Shown here in pieces: positions 35,240 to 44,012 of a DNA stretch of 64,000 nucleotides. Each line of letters begins with the position of its first letter. The first letter of the stretch is position 1. Source of the stretch: Xanthobacter autotrophicus (GTDB lineage: Bacteria; Pseudomonadota; Alphaproteobacteria; Rhizobiales; Xanthobacteraceae); assembly GCF_005871085.1 (NCBI RefSeq), contig NZ_VAUP01000015.1, forward strand, positions 186,001 through 250,000. Reading direction: 5' to 3'. The notes beneath the pieces were generated by a model, which was not told the DNA's origin, did not search any database, and was given only the letters and a program-made list of their open reading frames with translations. A program made the position numbers and the translations under genes.

Positions 35240-36415
35240 ATGCAGACCGGCGTCGCAGTGCGTATCGACCGTATCGAGACCTTTATCGTCGATATCCCAA
35301 CCATACGCGCCCATCACCTGTCCATGCACACCCTGCGCAGCCAGACGCTGGTGCTGGTGAAGGTGTCGTGCTCGGACGGCACGGTCGGCGTCGGCGAGGG
35401 CACCACCATCGGCGGCCTCAGCTATGGCGAGGAGAGCCCGGAAGGCATCAAGCTCACCATCGACACCTATATTGCCCCGCTGTTGCTCGGCGCCGACGCC
35501 ACCCGGGTGGCTGGGCTGATGGCCAGCGTGAAGCGGGGCGTGAAGGGCAACCGCTTCGCCCGCTGCGCGGTGGAGACGGCTTTGCTCGATGCCCACGGGC
35601 GCCGCCTCGGCGTGCCGGTGTCGGAGTTTTTCGGCGGCCGTCAGCGCGATACGCTGGAGGTGGCCTGGACCCTCGCCAGCGGGGATACCGCGAAAGACAT
35701 CGAGGAGGCCGAGGCCATGCTGGCGGCGCGCCGCCACCGCATCTTCAAGCTGAAGATCGGCAAGCGCGAGGTGGCTGCGGACGTCGCCCATGTGGCCGCC
35801 ATCAAGGCCGCCCTGGGCGACCGCGCCAGCGTGCGGGTGGACGTGAACATGGCCTGGAGCGAGCATCAGGCCCGCCGGGGCATCGCCGGGCTGGAGGCGG
35901 CCGGGGTCGATCTCATCGAGCAGCCGGTGAGCCGGGAGCAGCGCGGCGCGCTCGCCCGCCTCACCCGCCGGTTCGACGTGGCCATCATGGCCGACGAATC
36001 CCTTCAGGGCCCGGCTGAGGCCATGGATCTGGCGCGGGATCGCGCCGCCGGGGTGTTCGCGCTGAAGATCGCCCAGTCCGGCGGGCTGTTCGAGGCCCAG
36101 CGGGTGGCGGCCATTGCCGACGCTGCCGGCATCGAGCTTTATGGCGGCACCATGCTGGAGGGCGGCATCGGCACGGCGGCGTCGGCCCAGCTCTGCGCCA
36201 CCCTGCCGACGCTTGCCTGGGGCACCGAGTTGTTCGGCCCCCTGCTATTGGCCGAGGAGATCCTGGCGACGCCGCTCGCCTATGCGGATTTCGCCCTCAT
36301 CGTCCCGACGGCGCCGGGCCTCGGCGTGGAGCTGGACATGGACCGCGTGGATTTTTTCCGCCGCGACCGTCCGTCCCCGCGCCTCAGCCCCGTCCGCCAG
36401 TCCGTGGGGGCCTGA
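35240..36415 (+). CDS. catB: Muconate cycloisomerase
   Basis: CatB turns cis,cis-muconate to muconolactone in the beta-ketoadipate pathway. The 391-residue protein is an enolase-superfamily enzyme: N-terminal cap (IETFIVDIPTIRAHHLSMHT), then the barrel with the Lys-x-Lys catalytic motif FKLKIGK (about residue 170), metal ligands Asp in VDVNMAW, Glu in IEQPVSR and Asp in MADESLQGP, and the distal Lys in FALKIAQSGG. The GGTMLEGGIGTAAS region near the end is typical. It is the first gene of the cluster. Confidence 0.95.
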   Translation: MQTGVAVRIDRIETFIVDIPTIRAHHLSMHTLRSQTLVLVKVSCSDGTVGVGEGTTIGGLSYGEESPEGIKLTIDTYIAPLLLGADATRVAGLMASVKRGVKGNRFARCAVETALLDAHGRRLGVPVSEFFGGRQRDTLEVAWTLASGDTAKDIEEAEAMLAARRHRIFKLKIGKREVAADVAHVAAIKAALGDRASVRVDVNMAWSEHQARRGIAGLEAAGVDLIEQPVSREQRGALARLTRRFDVAIMADESLQGPAEAMDLARDRAAGVFALKIAQSGGLFEAQRVAAIADAAGIELYGGTMLEGGIGTAASAQLCATLPTLAWGTELFGPLLLAEEILATPLAYADFALIVPTAPGLGVELDMDRVDFFRRDRPSPRLSPVRQSVGA

Positions 36416-36488
36416 GACCCCCTGCCCTTTCGACGACCGATGCCACCAGCGCACGGCGACCAAAAATCACCCCATAAGGAGAACGCCC

Positions 36489-37403
36489 ATGGAAAAAGCC
36501 GCCATCGATGCCCTTTTGAAGGAGATGCAGGCGCCCACCCGCGGCGAGCCCACGCCCCGCGTGAAGGCGATCGTGGACCGCATCGTCCGCGACCTGTTCT
36601 ACGTCATCGACGAATATGACGTGGAGCCAAGCGAGTTCTGGAGCGCGGTGAACTACCTGACGCAGGCCGGCCGCAACGACGAATACGGCCTGATCGCCGC
36701 CGGCCTCGGCTTCGAGCGCTTCCTTGACGTGCGGCTCGATGCTGCGGAGGAGGCTGCCGGCCTCACCGGCGGCACGCCGCGCACCATCGAGGGGCCGCTC
36801 TATGTCGCCGGCGCGCCTTTGTGCAAGGGCGAGGCGCGGCTCGACGACGGCTCGGAAGAGGGCGAGATCCTCATCATGCACGGGCAGGTACGCGACACCG
36901 ACGGCCGTCCGGTGGCCGGTGCCCATGTGGAGGTGTGGCACGCCAACACGCGCGGCAATTACTCCTTCTTCGACAAGAGCCAGAGCCCCTTCAACCTGCG
37001 CCGAACCATCGAGACCGACGCCGAGGGCCGCTACCGTTTCCGCACCACCATGCCCTCGGGCTATGCGGTGCCGCCGGATGGCTCCACCGACACCCTGCTG
37101 AAGCAGCTCGGCCGCCATGGCCACCGGCCGGCGCACATCCATTTCTTCGTGAGCGCGCCGGGCTATCGCAAGCTCACCACCCAGATCAACATCGACGGCG
37201 ATCCCTATCTCCACGACGATTTTGCCTTCGCCACCCGCGATGGGTTGATCCCGGCGGTGGAGCGCAACCAGGACCCCGACGCCATCGCCGAGGCTGGGCT
37301 GAATGCTCCGTTCGCGCGCATCGCCTTCGATTTCGAGTTGCGGTCCGAGGCGGCAGCCCTGCCCTCGGCCGAGGTGCAGCGCCCCCGCGCGGAAGCCGCC
37401 TGA
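36489..37403 (+). CDS. catA: Catechol 1,2-dioxygenase
   Basis: CatA opens catechol between its hydroxyls, using non-haem Fe(III), to give cis,cis-muconate. The 304-residue intradiol enzyme has the iron ligands Tyr in GPLYVAGA, Tyr in PSGYAVP, and His in HRPAHIHFFVSAPGY. The N-terminal helical linker domain (about residues 1-100) is the dimer and lipid-binding part of the family. ATG 36489 follows AAGGAGAA. It lies 73 bases after catB, which makes its substrate the next compound in the pathway; the order B then A is less usual than A then B. Confidence 0.96.
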   Translation: MEKAAIDALLKEMQAPTRGEPTPRVKAIVDRIVRDLFYVIDEYDVEPSEFWSAVNYLTQAGRNDEYGLIAAGLGFERFLDVRLDAAEEAAGLTGGTPRTIEGPLYVAGAPLCKGEARLDDGSEEGEILIMHGQVRDTDGRPVAGAHVEVWHANTRGNYSFFDKSQSPFNLRRTIETDAEGRYRFRTTMPSGYAVPPDGSTDTLLKQLGRHGHRPAHIHFFVSAPGYRKLTTQINIDGDPYLHDDFAFATRDGLIPAVERNQDPDAIAEAGLNAPFARIAFDFELRSEAAALPSAEVQRPRAEAA

Positions 37404-37513
37404 CCACGGGGTCAAAGCCCGCTTCAGACGCGCAGGCGCGGTGCTCCCCGCGCCTGCGCGCACCATCGCAACACAGCCCACAACAGCAAGATCAAATGAG
37501 TTTGGAGGACACA

Positions 37514-38857
37514 ATGGCGGGTGGAAAGCAGAGCATCCAGGACCTGCTCGACGGCGAGCCCATACGCGGGCGCCAGTGGCTGGTCTTTCTCATGTGCTTC
37601 TTCGTGGCGGCCCTCGACGGCTTCGACACGCAGTGTATCGCTTATACCGGCCCGGCCATCGCCAAGGCGTTTGGCATGGCGCCGGCGGACATGACCTATA
37701 TCTTCATCTCCGGCACCCTCGGCATGGCCATCGGCGCCATGGCGCTGGGCTCCATCGGCGACAAGATCGGCCGGCGCACCGCCATCCTCGGCGCCATGCT
37801 CCTGTTCGGGGTGTTCTCGCTCGCCATCGCCTTCGCCACCTCGCCCACGCAGATCGTGGTGCTGCGCTTCCTCACCGGCCTCGGCATGGGCGGCGCGACC
37901 CCGGTGCTGCTGGCGCTCTCCGCCGAATACGCCCCCGGCCGCGCCCGGGGCACCGTGCTCACCGGCGTGCTGCTGGGCCTGCCGCTCGGCGCCGTACTCG
38001 GCGGCCTTCTGGCCTCGGGCTGGATGCCGGTGATCGGCTGGCAAGGCATCTATCTGGTGGGCGGCTCGCTGCCCTTGGTGATGCTGGTGGTCTGCCTCAT
38101 CGTCCTGCCAGAATCGCCGCAGCTTCTGGTGTCCCGCGGCAAGCCCGGCGACCTGGAGAAGAGCCGGTCGCTGGTGGAGAAGATCCTGAAGCGACCGGTG
38201 CCGGCCGGCACCCAGTTCGTGCCCGCCGAGAAGGTGGCCAAGGGCTCGGTGGCGGCGCTGTTCGCCCCTGCCTACCGCATCCGCACCATCGCGGTTTGGG
38301 CGACCTACCTCTTCAACTGGATCGCCTGGTTCATGCTGCTTTTGTGGCTGCCCACCGTGCTCACCACCTCTGGCCTGCCCGCTGCCACCGCCGCCTTCGG
38401 CACGGTGACCGTGAACACCGCCTTCATCATCTGCGCCATCCCGCTCTCCTTCGTCCTGCCGAAGGTAAATGCGCGGCTGCTGCTGCTCGGCATGTTCGCC
38501 CTGGGAATCGCCATCTGCATCGGCCTGGCGCTGGCTGGTACCAACTGGACTGCGGTGTTCATCCTGGTGGCAGCGGCCGGCTTCGGCGTCGGTGGCCAGC
38601 AACTGGCGCTGAATTACCTCATCTCGGGCATCTACCCCACCGAGCTGCGGGCCACCGGCACCGGCTGGGCCATCGGCATCGGCCGCACCGGCGCCATCGT
38701 CGGCTCGGCGGCGGGTGGCTGGTTCCTCCAGATGGGCGGCGTGCCCGGCTATTACCTCGGCATCGCCGTGCCGCTGGCCATCGCGGCACTGGCGGTGGCA
38801 CTGATCCGTGCGCGGCCCTCCGCGCAGCCGGACGGCGCGCTGTCCGCAGCGCACTGA
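37514..38857 (+). CDS. MFS aromatic-acid:H+ symporter (MucK/BenK/PcaK type)
   Basis: A 447-residue major-facilitator protein with 12 predicted membrane segments. It matches the aromatic acid:H+ symporter family: the D-G-F-D-x-Q motif in ALDGFDTQCIAYTGP near residue 34, the loop 2-3 signature GSIGDKIGRRTAI, GLGMGGATPVLLALSAEYAPGR in segment 4 and 5, and LPESPQLLVSRGK mid-protein. It likely imports benzoate, muconate or a related acid. ATG 37514, with GGAGG before it, is preferred over ATG 37496. The neighbouring catabolic genes support a substrate in the catechol/benzoate pathway. Confidence 0.9.
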   Translation: MAGGKQSIQDLLDGEPIRGRQWLVFLMCFFVAALDGFDTQCIAYTGPAIAKAFGMAPADMTYIFISGTLGMAIGAMALGSIGDKIGRRTAILGAMLLFGVFSLAIAFATSPTQIVVLRFLTGLGMGGATPVLLALSAEYAPGRARGTVLTGVLLGLPLGAVLGGLLASGWMPVIGWQGIYLVGGSLPLVMLVVCLIVLPESPQLLVSRGKPGDLEKSRSLVEKILKRPVPAGTQFVPAEKVAKGSVAALFAPAYRIRTIAVWATYLFNWIAWFMLLLWLPTVLTTSGLPAATAAFGTVTVNTAFIICAIPLSFVLPKVNARLLLLGMFALGIAICIGLALAGTNWTAVFILVAAAGFGVGGQQLALNYLISGIYPTELRATGTGWAIGIGRTGAIVGSAAGGWFLQMGGVPGYYLGIAVPLAIAALAVALIRARPSAQPDGALSAAH

Positions 38858-38924
38858 TCGCACGGTGATCCAGTGGCCGCCGGCGCGATTCGGCGGCCAC
38901 CCCTTTTTCAGGAGGAGACGACAG

Positions 38925-39710
38925 GTGGGAGACAAGCGCTTTGCCGACAAGGTTGCCCTGGTGACCGGCGCGGCGCAGGGCATCGGCCGCGTCACGGCGC
39001 TGCGGCTGGCGCGCGAGGGGGCGCGGCTCCTGATCGTGGACCGCTCGGCGGAGCACAACGAGAGCGTCCGCGCAGAAATCGCGGCGGCCGGCGGCACCGC
39101 CCATGCCCTGTCCGCCGACCTCGAGACCTTCGAGGGCGCGCAGGCGAGCGTCGCCGCAGCGCTGGAGGCCTATGGCCGGATCGACGTGGCGGTCCACAAT
39201 GTGGGCGGCACCATCTGGTCGAAGCCCTTCTGGGAATACCAGCCGGAGGAGATGGAGAAGGAGATCCGCCGCTCTCTGTGGCCGACCCTGTGGAGCTGCC
39301 GCGCCGTGATCCCGGTGATGATGCGCCAGAAGGCGGGATCCATCGTGAACGTGGGCTCCAACGCCACCCGCGGCATCTATCGCGTGCCCTATTCGGCGGC
39401 CAAGGGCGGCGTGCATGCCATGACCACCTGCATGGCGCTGGAACTGGCCGAGCACGGCATCCGCGTGAATGCGGTTTCCCCCGGCGCCATCGACAACGGC
39501 ACCCGCGCCATCCCGCGCAATCCCAAGCCCCTGTCCGAGCAGGAGAAGCAATGGGGCAAGGAGATGTACGAGGATATTCTCGCGGGCACGCCTTTGCGCC
39601 GCATGGGCACGCAGGAGGAAGTGGCCGCCACCATCTGCTTCTTCGCGTCTGAAGAAGCCGGCTACATCACCGGCCAGACCTGCTTCGTCGCCGGCGGCAC
39701 CATCGGGTGA
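38925..39710 (+). CDS. benD: Dihydroxycyclohexadiene-carboxylate dehydrogenase (BenD-like SDR)
   Basis: A 261-residue short-chain dehydrogenase. It has the Rossmann motif VTGAAQGIGR, an NVGGTIWSKPFW segment characteristic of BenD/XylL proteins (usual NVGGTIWAKPF), catalytic Tyr-Lys in RVPYSAAKGG and the RGIYRVPY stretch. BenD oxidises the cis-diol made from benzoate by BenABC to catechol, with NAD. GTG 38925 after AGGAGGAG is the start. The dioxygenase genes benABC are not in the window, so it may pair with a distant oxygenase or act on a related diol. Confidence 0.87.
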   Translation: MGDKRFADKVALVTGAAQGIGRVTALRLAREGARLLIVDRSAEHNESVRAEIAAAGGTAHALSADLETFEGAQASVAAALEAYGRIDVAVHNVGGTIWSKPFWEYQPEEMEKEIRRSLWPTLWSCRAVIPVMMRQKAGSIVNVGSNATRGIYRVPYSAAKGGVHAMTTCMALELAEHGIRVNAVSPGAIDNGTRAIPRNPKPLSEQEKQWGKEMYEDILAGTPLRRMGTQEEVAATICFFASEEAGYITGQTCFVAGGTIG

Positions 39711-39797
39711 GGGGCTCACGCAGTGACGGGCGGCCGTGGCCGCCCGTTGCGGGGGGGCTCGCGGGCCCGCAGACGGCTCAGCCGCCCTGCCCTCGGC

Positions 39798-41021
39798 TCA
39801 CGGCTTGGCGACCAGCGGGCAGCGCCCCTCGGCCATGGGCCTGAAGGCTTCCTGCGCCGGGATGGTCTCGACCAGGTTGTAATAGTCCCACGGTCCCTTG
39901 GACTGGTCCGGCGTCTTCACCTGAAACAGGTACATGTTGTGGATGTGCCGGCCATCGGCCCGCACCTCGCCCTTGCCGAACAGCGGATCGTCGGAGGGCA
40001 TCGCCTTCATCTTCGCCACCACCTGCTGGCCGTCGGTGGTGTCGGCCGCCGCCGCCGCGCGCAGGTAATGCAGCGTGCCGGCATAGACGCCGGCCTGGTT
40101 GGCGGTGGGCCGGCGCCCGTTCAGCTGCGCCGCGAAGCGGTCGGCGAAGGCGCGGGTGCCGTCATTCATGTTCCAGTAGAAGCCTTCGGTCAGGAACAGG
40201 CCCTTGGCGGTGGCAAGGCCCAGCGAGTGCACGTCCGTGAGCTGCATGAGCAAAGCGGCAAGGCTCTGCCCGCCGGAGGTCAGGCCGAACTCGGAGGCGG
40301 CCTTGACCGAATTGATGGTGTCACCCACCGCATTGGCGAGAGCCACCACCTTGGCGCCGCTCGCCTGCGCCTGGAGGATGAAGGACGAGAAGTCCGACGC
40401 ATTGGTGGGGTGGCGCACCGCGCCGAGGATCTTGCCGTTCTCCGCCTTCACCACCGCCATGGCGTCGGCCTCCAGCGCATGGCCGAAGGCATAGTCGGCG
40501 GTGATGAAGAACCAGCTGTCCTTCTTCTGCTTGAGCAGGGCGAGCGCGGTGCCGTGGGCCAGTGCCCAGGTGTCGTAGGTCCAATGCACCGTGTTGGGCG
40601 AGCACTTCTCCCCGGTGAGCAGCGCCGTGCCGGGGCCGGAGGCGATGAAGGCCACCTTGGAGCCGCGCACCGCCTCCTGCACCGCCAGCGCCACGGAGGA
40701 GAACGGCACGTCGAGGATGGCATCCACGGTGCCGTCGGCGATCCACTTGCGGGCGGTGGCGGAGCCGATATCAGGTTTGTTCTGGTGATCGAGGCTGATC
40801 ACCTCCACGGCGATGCCGGGCTTCTCCTTCTTGAAATCCTCCGCCGCGAGCCGCGCCGCCGTCACCGAACCGATACCCGTGGAATCGGAGGCGAAGCCCG
40901 AGAGGTCGGTGAGCACGCCGACACGGATGGTGTTGCCGGGGATCTCCGCCCGCGCGGGCACCAGCGCTGAAGCGAGGATGGCGGCGCCCGCGAGCAGCGC
41001 GAGCGTGGTCTTCCTGAGCAT
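39798..41021 (-). CDS. ABC transporter substrate-binding protein (branched-chain amino-acid type)
   Basis: A 407-residue periplasmic binding protein with a Sec signal peptide (MLRKTTLALLAGAAILASALVP-like core, cut near ARAEIPG) and the Peripla_BP_6 pattern: IRVGVLTDLSGFASD start, ISLDHQNKPDIG and NTVHWTYDTWALAHG. The family binds amino acids, aromatic acids or small amides. No permease or ATPase genes adjoin it, so it must use partners elsewhere. It sits 44 bases downstream of HMG-CoA reductase on the same strand and probably delivers that enzyme's precursor; the ligand is not known. Confidence 0.9.
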   Translation of the reverse strand: MLRKTTLALLAGAAILASALVPARAEIPGNTIRVGVLTDLSGFASDSTGIGSVTAARLAAEDFKKEKPGIAVEVISLDHQNKPDIGSATARKWIADGTVDAILDVPFSSVALAVQEAVRGSKVAFIASGPGTALLTGEKCSPNTVHWTYDTWALAHGTALALLKQKKDSWFFITADYAFGHALEADAMAVVKAENGKILGAVRHPTNASDFSSFILQAQASGAKVVALANAVGDTINSVKAASEFGLTSGGQSLAALLMQLTDVHSLGLATAKGLFLTEGFYWNMNDGTRAFADRFAAQLNGRRPTANQAGVYAGTLHYLRAAAAADTTDGQQVVAKMKAMPSDDPLFGKGEVRADGRHIHNMYLFQVKTPDQSKGPWDYYNLVETIPAQEAFRPMAEGRCPLVAKP

Positions 41022-41065
41022 GGTCTTCTCCCTGTTGTGTTTTTGTTGGTCGTGCGGGCGCGGCG

Positions 41066-42349
41066 TCAGCCGCCGCGCACCTCTTCGAGCACCTTGGCGG
41101 CCACATCCATGCGCACGCTGGCCCGCTCCACCAGGATGCGGGCCACCTTGTCGACCTCCTCGCCCACGGCCCCGGCCATCATGGCGATGTTCTGGGCGTG
41201 GAGCGCCATGTGGCCCTTCTGGATGCCGGTGGTGGCAAGTGCCTTCAGCGCCGAGAAATTCTGCGCCAGCCCCACCGCCGCGATGATCCGCGCCAGTCGC
41301 TCGGCGGTGGAAACACCAAGGATCGCAAGGCTGGCCCGCGCCGTGGGATGCACCTTGGTGGCCCCGCCGATGAGCCCCACCGCCAGCGGCAGCTCGATGG
41401 CGGCGGAGAGGTCGCCGTCGGCGTTGACCTCGTAGGTAGTGAGGGAAGTGTAGCGGCCGGAACGCGCGGCATAGGCATGGGCGCCCGCCTCCACCGCGCG
41501 GGTGTCGTTGCCGGTGGCCAGCACCACGGCGCTGATGCCGTTCATGATGCCCTTGTTGTGGGTGGCGGCGCGGTAGGGATCGGCGGCGGCGAACTGATAG
41601 GCGCTGACGATGCCGTCGCGCACCTGTTCGCCGCCGATATCCGCCGTGCGCCACACCGCATGGGCGCGGGCGAGCCGCCGGTCGGCGAGGTTGGAGAGAA
41701 TGCGCAGGTAGACCCGACCCTGCGCCCAGCCGGCGATGGCAGGGGCGAGCTTTTCCGCCATGGTGTTCACGGCGTTGGCGCCCATGGCGTCGCGGGTATC
41801 CACGATGAGGTGGGTGATGACCATGGTGCCTGACGGCGTGTCCAGCAGCCGCACCTCCAGGTCGCGGAAGCCGCCGCCGAGGCTGACGAGCACCGGATCG
41901 CAAGCATCGCACGCGGCCTTGATCTCGTCACGCCGTTCCAGGATGCGCAGGCGGGCGGCGGCGGGGTCGCGCACCTCCACCGCCTGCACCTGCGCGATCA
42001 TGAGGTTGCCGGATACGGAGGTGGAAAAGCCGGTCTCGTAATTCTGTCGGCCAGCATTGCACACGGCGGCCACCACGGACGATTCCTCCGTGGCCATGGG
42101 GACCAGCACGTCCTCCCCGTCGATCTTCATGTTGGTGGCGACACCCACCGGCACGTTCATGGTGCCGATGACATTCTCGATCAGCTTGTCGGCCAAAGCC
42201 GGATCGAGATTGCCCATGTTGGCGAGGTGCGCGACGGCCGTCTCGTCGAGGCCGGCGAAGGCGGCAACAAGGTCGAGCCGCTCGCGCGGGGTCTTCTTGT
42301 GGAAACCGGCGATGCGGGAGCTACGGTTCTGGCCGGCGGCGGACGTCAT
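41066..42349 (-). CDS. mvaA: Class II HMG-CoA reductase (degradative type)
   Basis: A 427-residue enzyme that interconverts mevalonate and 3-hydroxy-3-methylglutaryl-CoA. Class II motifs are seen: ENVIGTMNVPVGVATN (catalytic Glu), DTRDAMGANAVNTMAE (NAD(H) site), THNKGIMNGI with catalytic Lys, ATGNDTRAVEAGAHAYA with Asp, and ALHAQNIAMMAGA with His. Its best-studied relative, in Pseudomonas mevalonii, acts in mevalonate breakdown. Most alphaproteobacteria make isoprenoids by the MEP route, which fits a catabolic role. HMG-CoA lyase is not visible. ATG 42349. Confidence 0.93.
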   Translation of the reverse strand: MTSAAGQNRSSRIAGFHKKTPRERLDLVAAFAGLDETAVAHLANMGNLDPALADKLIENVIGTMNVPVGVATNMKIDGEDVLVPMATEESSVVAAVCNAGRQNYETGFSTSVSGNLMIAQVQAVEVRDPAAARLRILERRDEIKAACDACDPVLVSLGGGFRDLEVRLLDTPSGTMVITHLIVDTRDAMGANAVNTMAEKLAPAIAGWAQGRVYLRILSNLADRRLARAHAVWRTADIGGEQVRDGIVSAYQFAAADPYRAATHNKGIMNGISAVVLATGNDTRAVEAGAHAYAARSGRYTSLTTYEVNADGDLSAAIELPLAVGLIGGATKVHPTARASLAILGVSTAERLARIIAAVGLAQNFSALKALATTGIQKGHMALHAQNIAMMAGAVGEEVDKVARILVERASVRMDVAAKVLEEVRGG

Positions 42350-42599
42350 GATCAGGCCTTCCTGTGGATGCCACGGGCGGGCCGGCACAGAGGGCGGGCG
42401 GACAACGAGCGGGAAGGCGCGCGGGCAGCCCGGCGCGGTCCGCCGGAGGGCGGAAGCGGATGGCGGCTTCGATGGCGTTTCGTCCCGGTCTCTTATCCGG
42501 CCGCTCCATGGCGGTCCGTTGCCGCGACTTTCCAGCGCGGCCCCTGGCACGGCAAGGAACACTTTGCGCCGGAAACCGGAAGTCCGTACCCTTCTGAGC

Positions 42600-44012
42600 A
42601 TGGGTACAGTTCAAGACGAGCCGCCTCCGAACGAAGAACTTTCCCGCGTCGAGGCTATCGTACGCGCGGTGAGCGAGCGCATCGATCGCGGCCAATTGCG
42701 GCCGGGGGAGAAGCTGCCGTCCATCCGCTCGGCCTTCCCGGCGTTCGGCGTCTCGCGCAACACGCTGGTGGAGGCCTATGAGCGCCTTGCCGCTTCGGGC
42801 CGCGTGGAGGCGCGTCCCGGCTCCGGCTTCTACGTGCTGCGCACCCGGATTCCGGCCGCGCCGCCGAGCGTTCCCGCCGTGGTGGAGGCGGTGGACAGTG
42901 TCTGGCTGCTGCGCGAGCAGCTGGAACAGCATTATGACGTGCGCGTGGGCGACGGCCGGCCTCCGGCCTCCTGGATGGAGGGCTCGGAGGTGGGGCGTTA
43001 TCTCAAGCCCATCAATCGGCCGGGCAGCCGGCCCTTTCCCGCCAGCTACGGCAGCCCCTTCGGCTTTCCCCTGTTGCGCGAGACCATCGCCACCCTGCTC
43101 GCCGAGCGCGCCATCAGCGTCGATCCCGCGCGGGTACTGATGACGCAGGGCGCCAACCACGCCCTCGACCTCATCGTGCGGACCCTGGTGGAGCCGGGTG
43201 AGGCCGTGTTGGTGGACAGTCCCGGCTATTATCCCCTGTTCGGCAAGCTGCTCCTCGCCAAGGCCCGCACCATCGGCGTGCGCCGCACGCCCGAGGGGCC
43301 TGACGTGGCCGACCTTGAGGAGAACATCGCGGCCAGCGGCGCCAAGGTCTTCTTCACCCAGTCGCTGGCGCACAATCCCACCGGCTGCTCGCTCACCCCG
43401 GCAGTGGCCTATCGCTTGCTACAGGCAGCGGCACGGCATGATCTGGTGATCGTGGAAAGCGACCCCTTCGCCGATATCCTGCCCGCCGCCCGGCCCCGCC
43501 TTGCCGCCCTCGACCAGTTGGAGCGGGTGATCTACGTGGGCACGCTGGCGAAAACCCTCTCCGCCAGCCTGCGCTGCGGCTATGTGGTGGCCTCCGCCGG
43601 GCTCATCGAGCGGCTGGGGGCGCTCAAGATGGTCACCAGCGTGAACAGCTCCGGCTATGTGGAACGCATCGTCAACGACCTGATCACCTCGGGCCAGTAC
43701 CGGCGGCACCTGAAGCGCCTGCGCGGCCGGGTAGATGCCGCAACCGCCTCCGCCCAGGCGACTTTGGGTCGGCTGGGCCTGCCCATCTTCGGCCCGCCTG
43801 GCGGTGGCTTTTACCTGTGGTGCGCCCTGCCCGACGGCATGGACGACAGCGCCCTGTCGCGGCAGGCGGCGGAGCGTGGCATCCTGCTGGCGCCCGGCGC
43901 GGTGTTCCATCCTGCCACGGATGCGCATCCGCCGGCCATGCGCATCAATGTGGCCTATGCGGACGACCCGCGCTTCGAGCGCTTCATGGCGGAGCGGCTG
44001 GGGCCCGGCTGA
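42600..44012 (+). CDS. MocR-type GntR/aminotransferase-like regulator
   Basis: A 470-residue MocR protein. Residues 10-80 form the GntR winged helix (GQLRPGEKLPSIRSAFPAFG, then VSRNTLVEAYERLAASGRVE), and the rest is a fold-type I aminotransferase domain with PLP-binding Lys in GTLAKTLSASLRCGY and Asp/Tyr residues around SDPFADILP. It is divergent from HMG-CoA reductase across 250 bases and converges with the RpiR-type gene with adjoining stop codons. It most likely controls the reductase operon; the effector could be an amine or amino acid. Confidence 0.9.
   Translation: MGTVQDEPPPNEELSRVEAIVRAVSERIDRGQLRPGEKLPSIRSAFPAFGVSRNTLVEAYERLAASGRVEARPGSGFYVLRTRIPAAPPSVPAVVEAVDSVWLLREQLEQHYDVRVGDGRPPASWMEGSEVGRYLKPINRPGSRPFPASYGSPFGFPLLRETIATLLAERAISVDPARVLMTQGANHALDLIVRTLVEPGEAVLVDSPGYYPLFGKLLLAKARTIGVRRTPEGPDVADLEENIAASGAKVFFTQSLAHNPTGCSLTPAVAYRLLQAAARHDLVIVESDPFADILPAARPRLAALDQLERVIYVGTLAKTLSASLRCGYVVASAGLIERLGALKMVTSVNSSGYVERIVNDLITSGQYRRHLKRLRGRVDAATASAQATLGRLGLPIFGPPGGGFYLWCALPDGMDDSALSRQAAERGILLAPGAVFHPATDAHPPAMRINVAYADDPRFERFMAERLGPG

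Noticed and set aside
39798-41912. Large 704-codon protein joining the binding protein and sequence opposite HMG-CoA reductase
   Set aside because: The added part is an out-of-frame shadow of the reductase gene; the binding protein has its own signal peptide and start at 41021.
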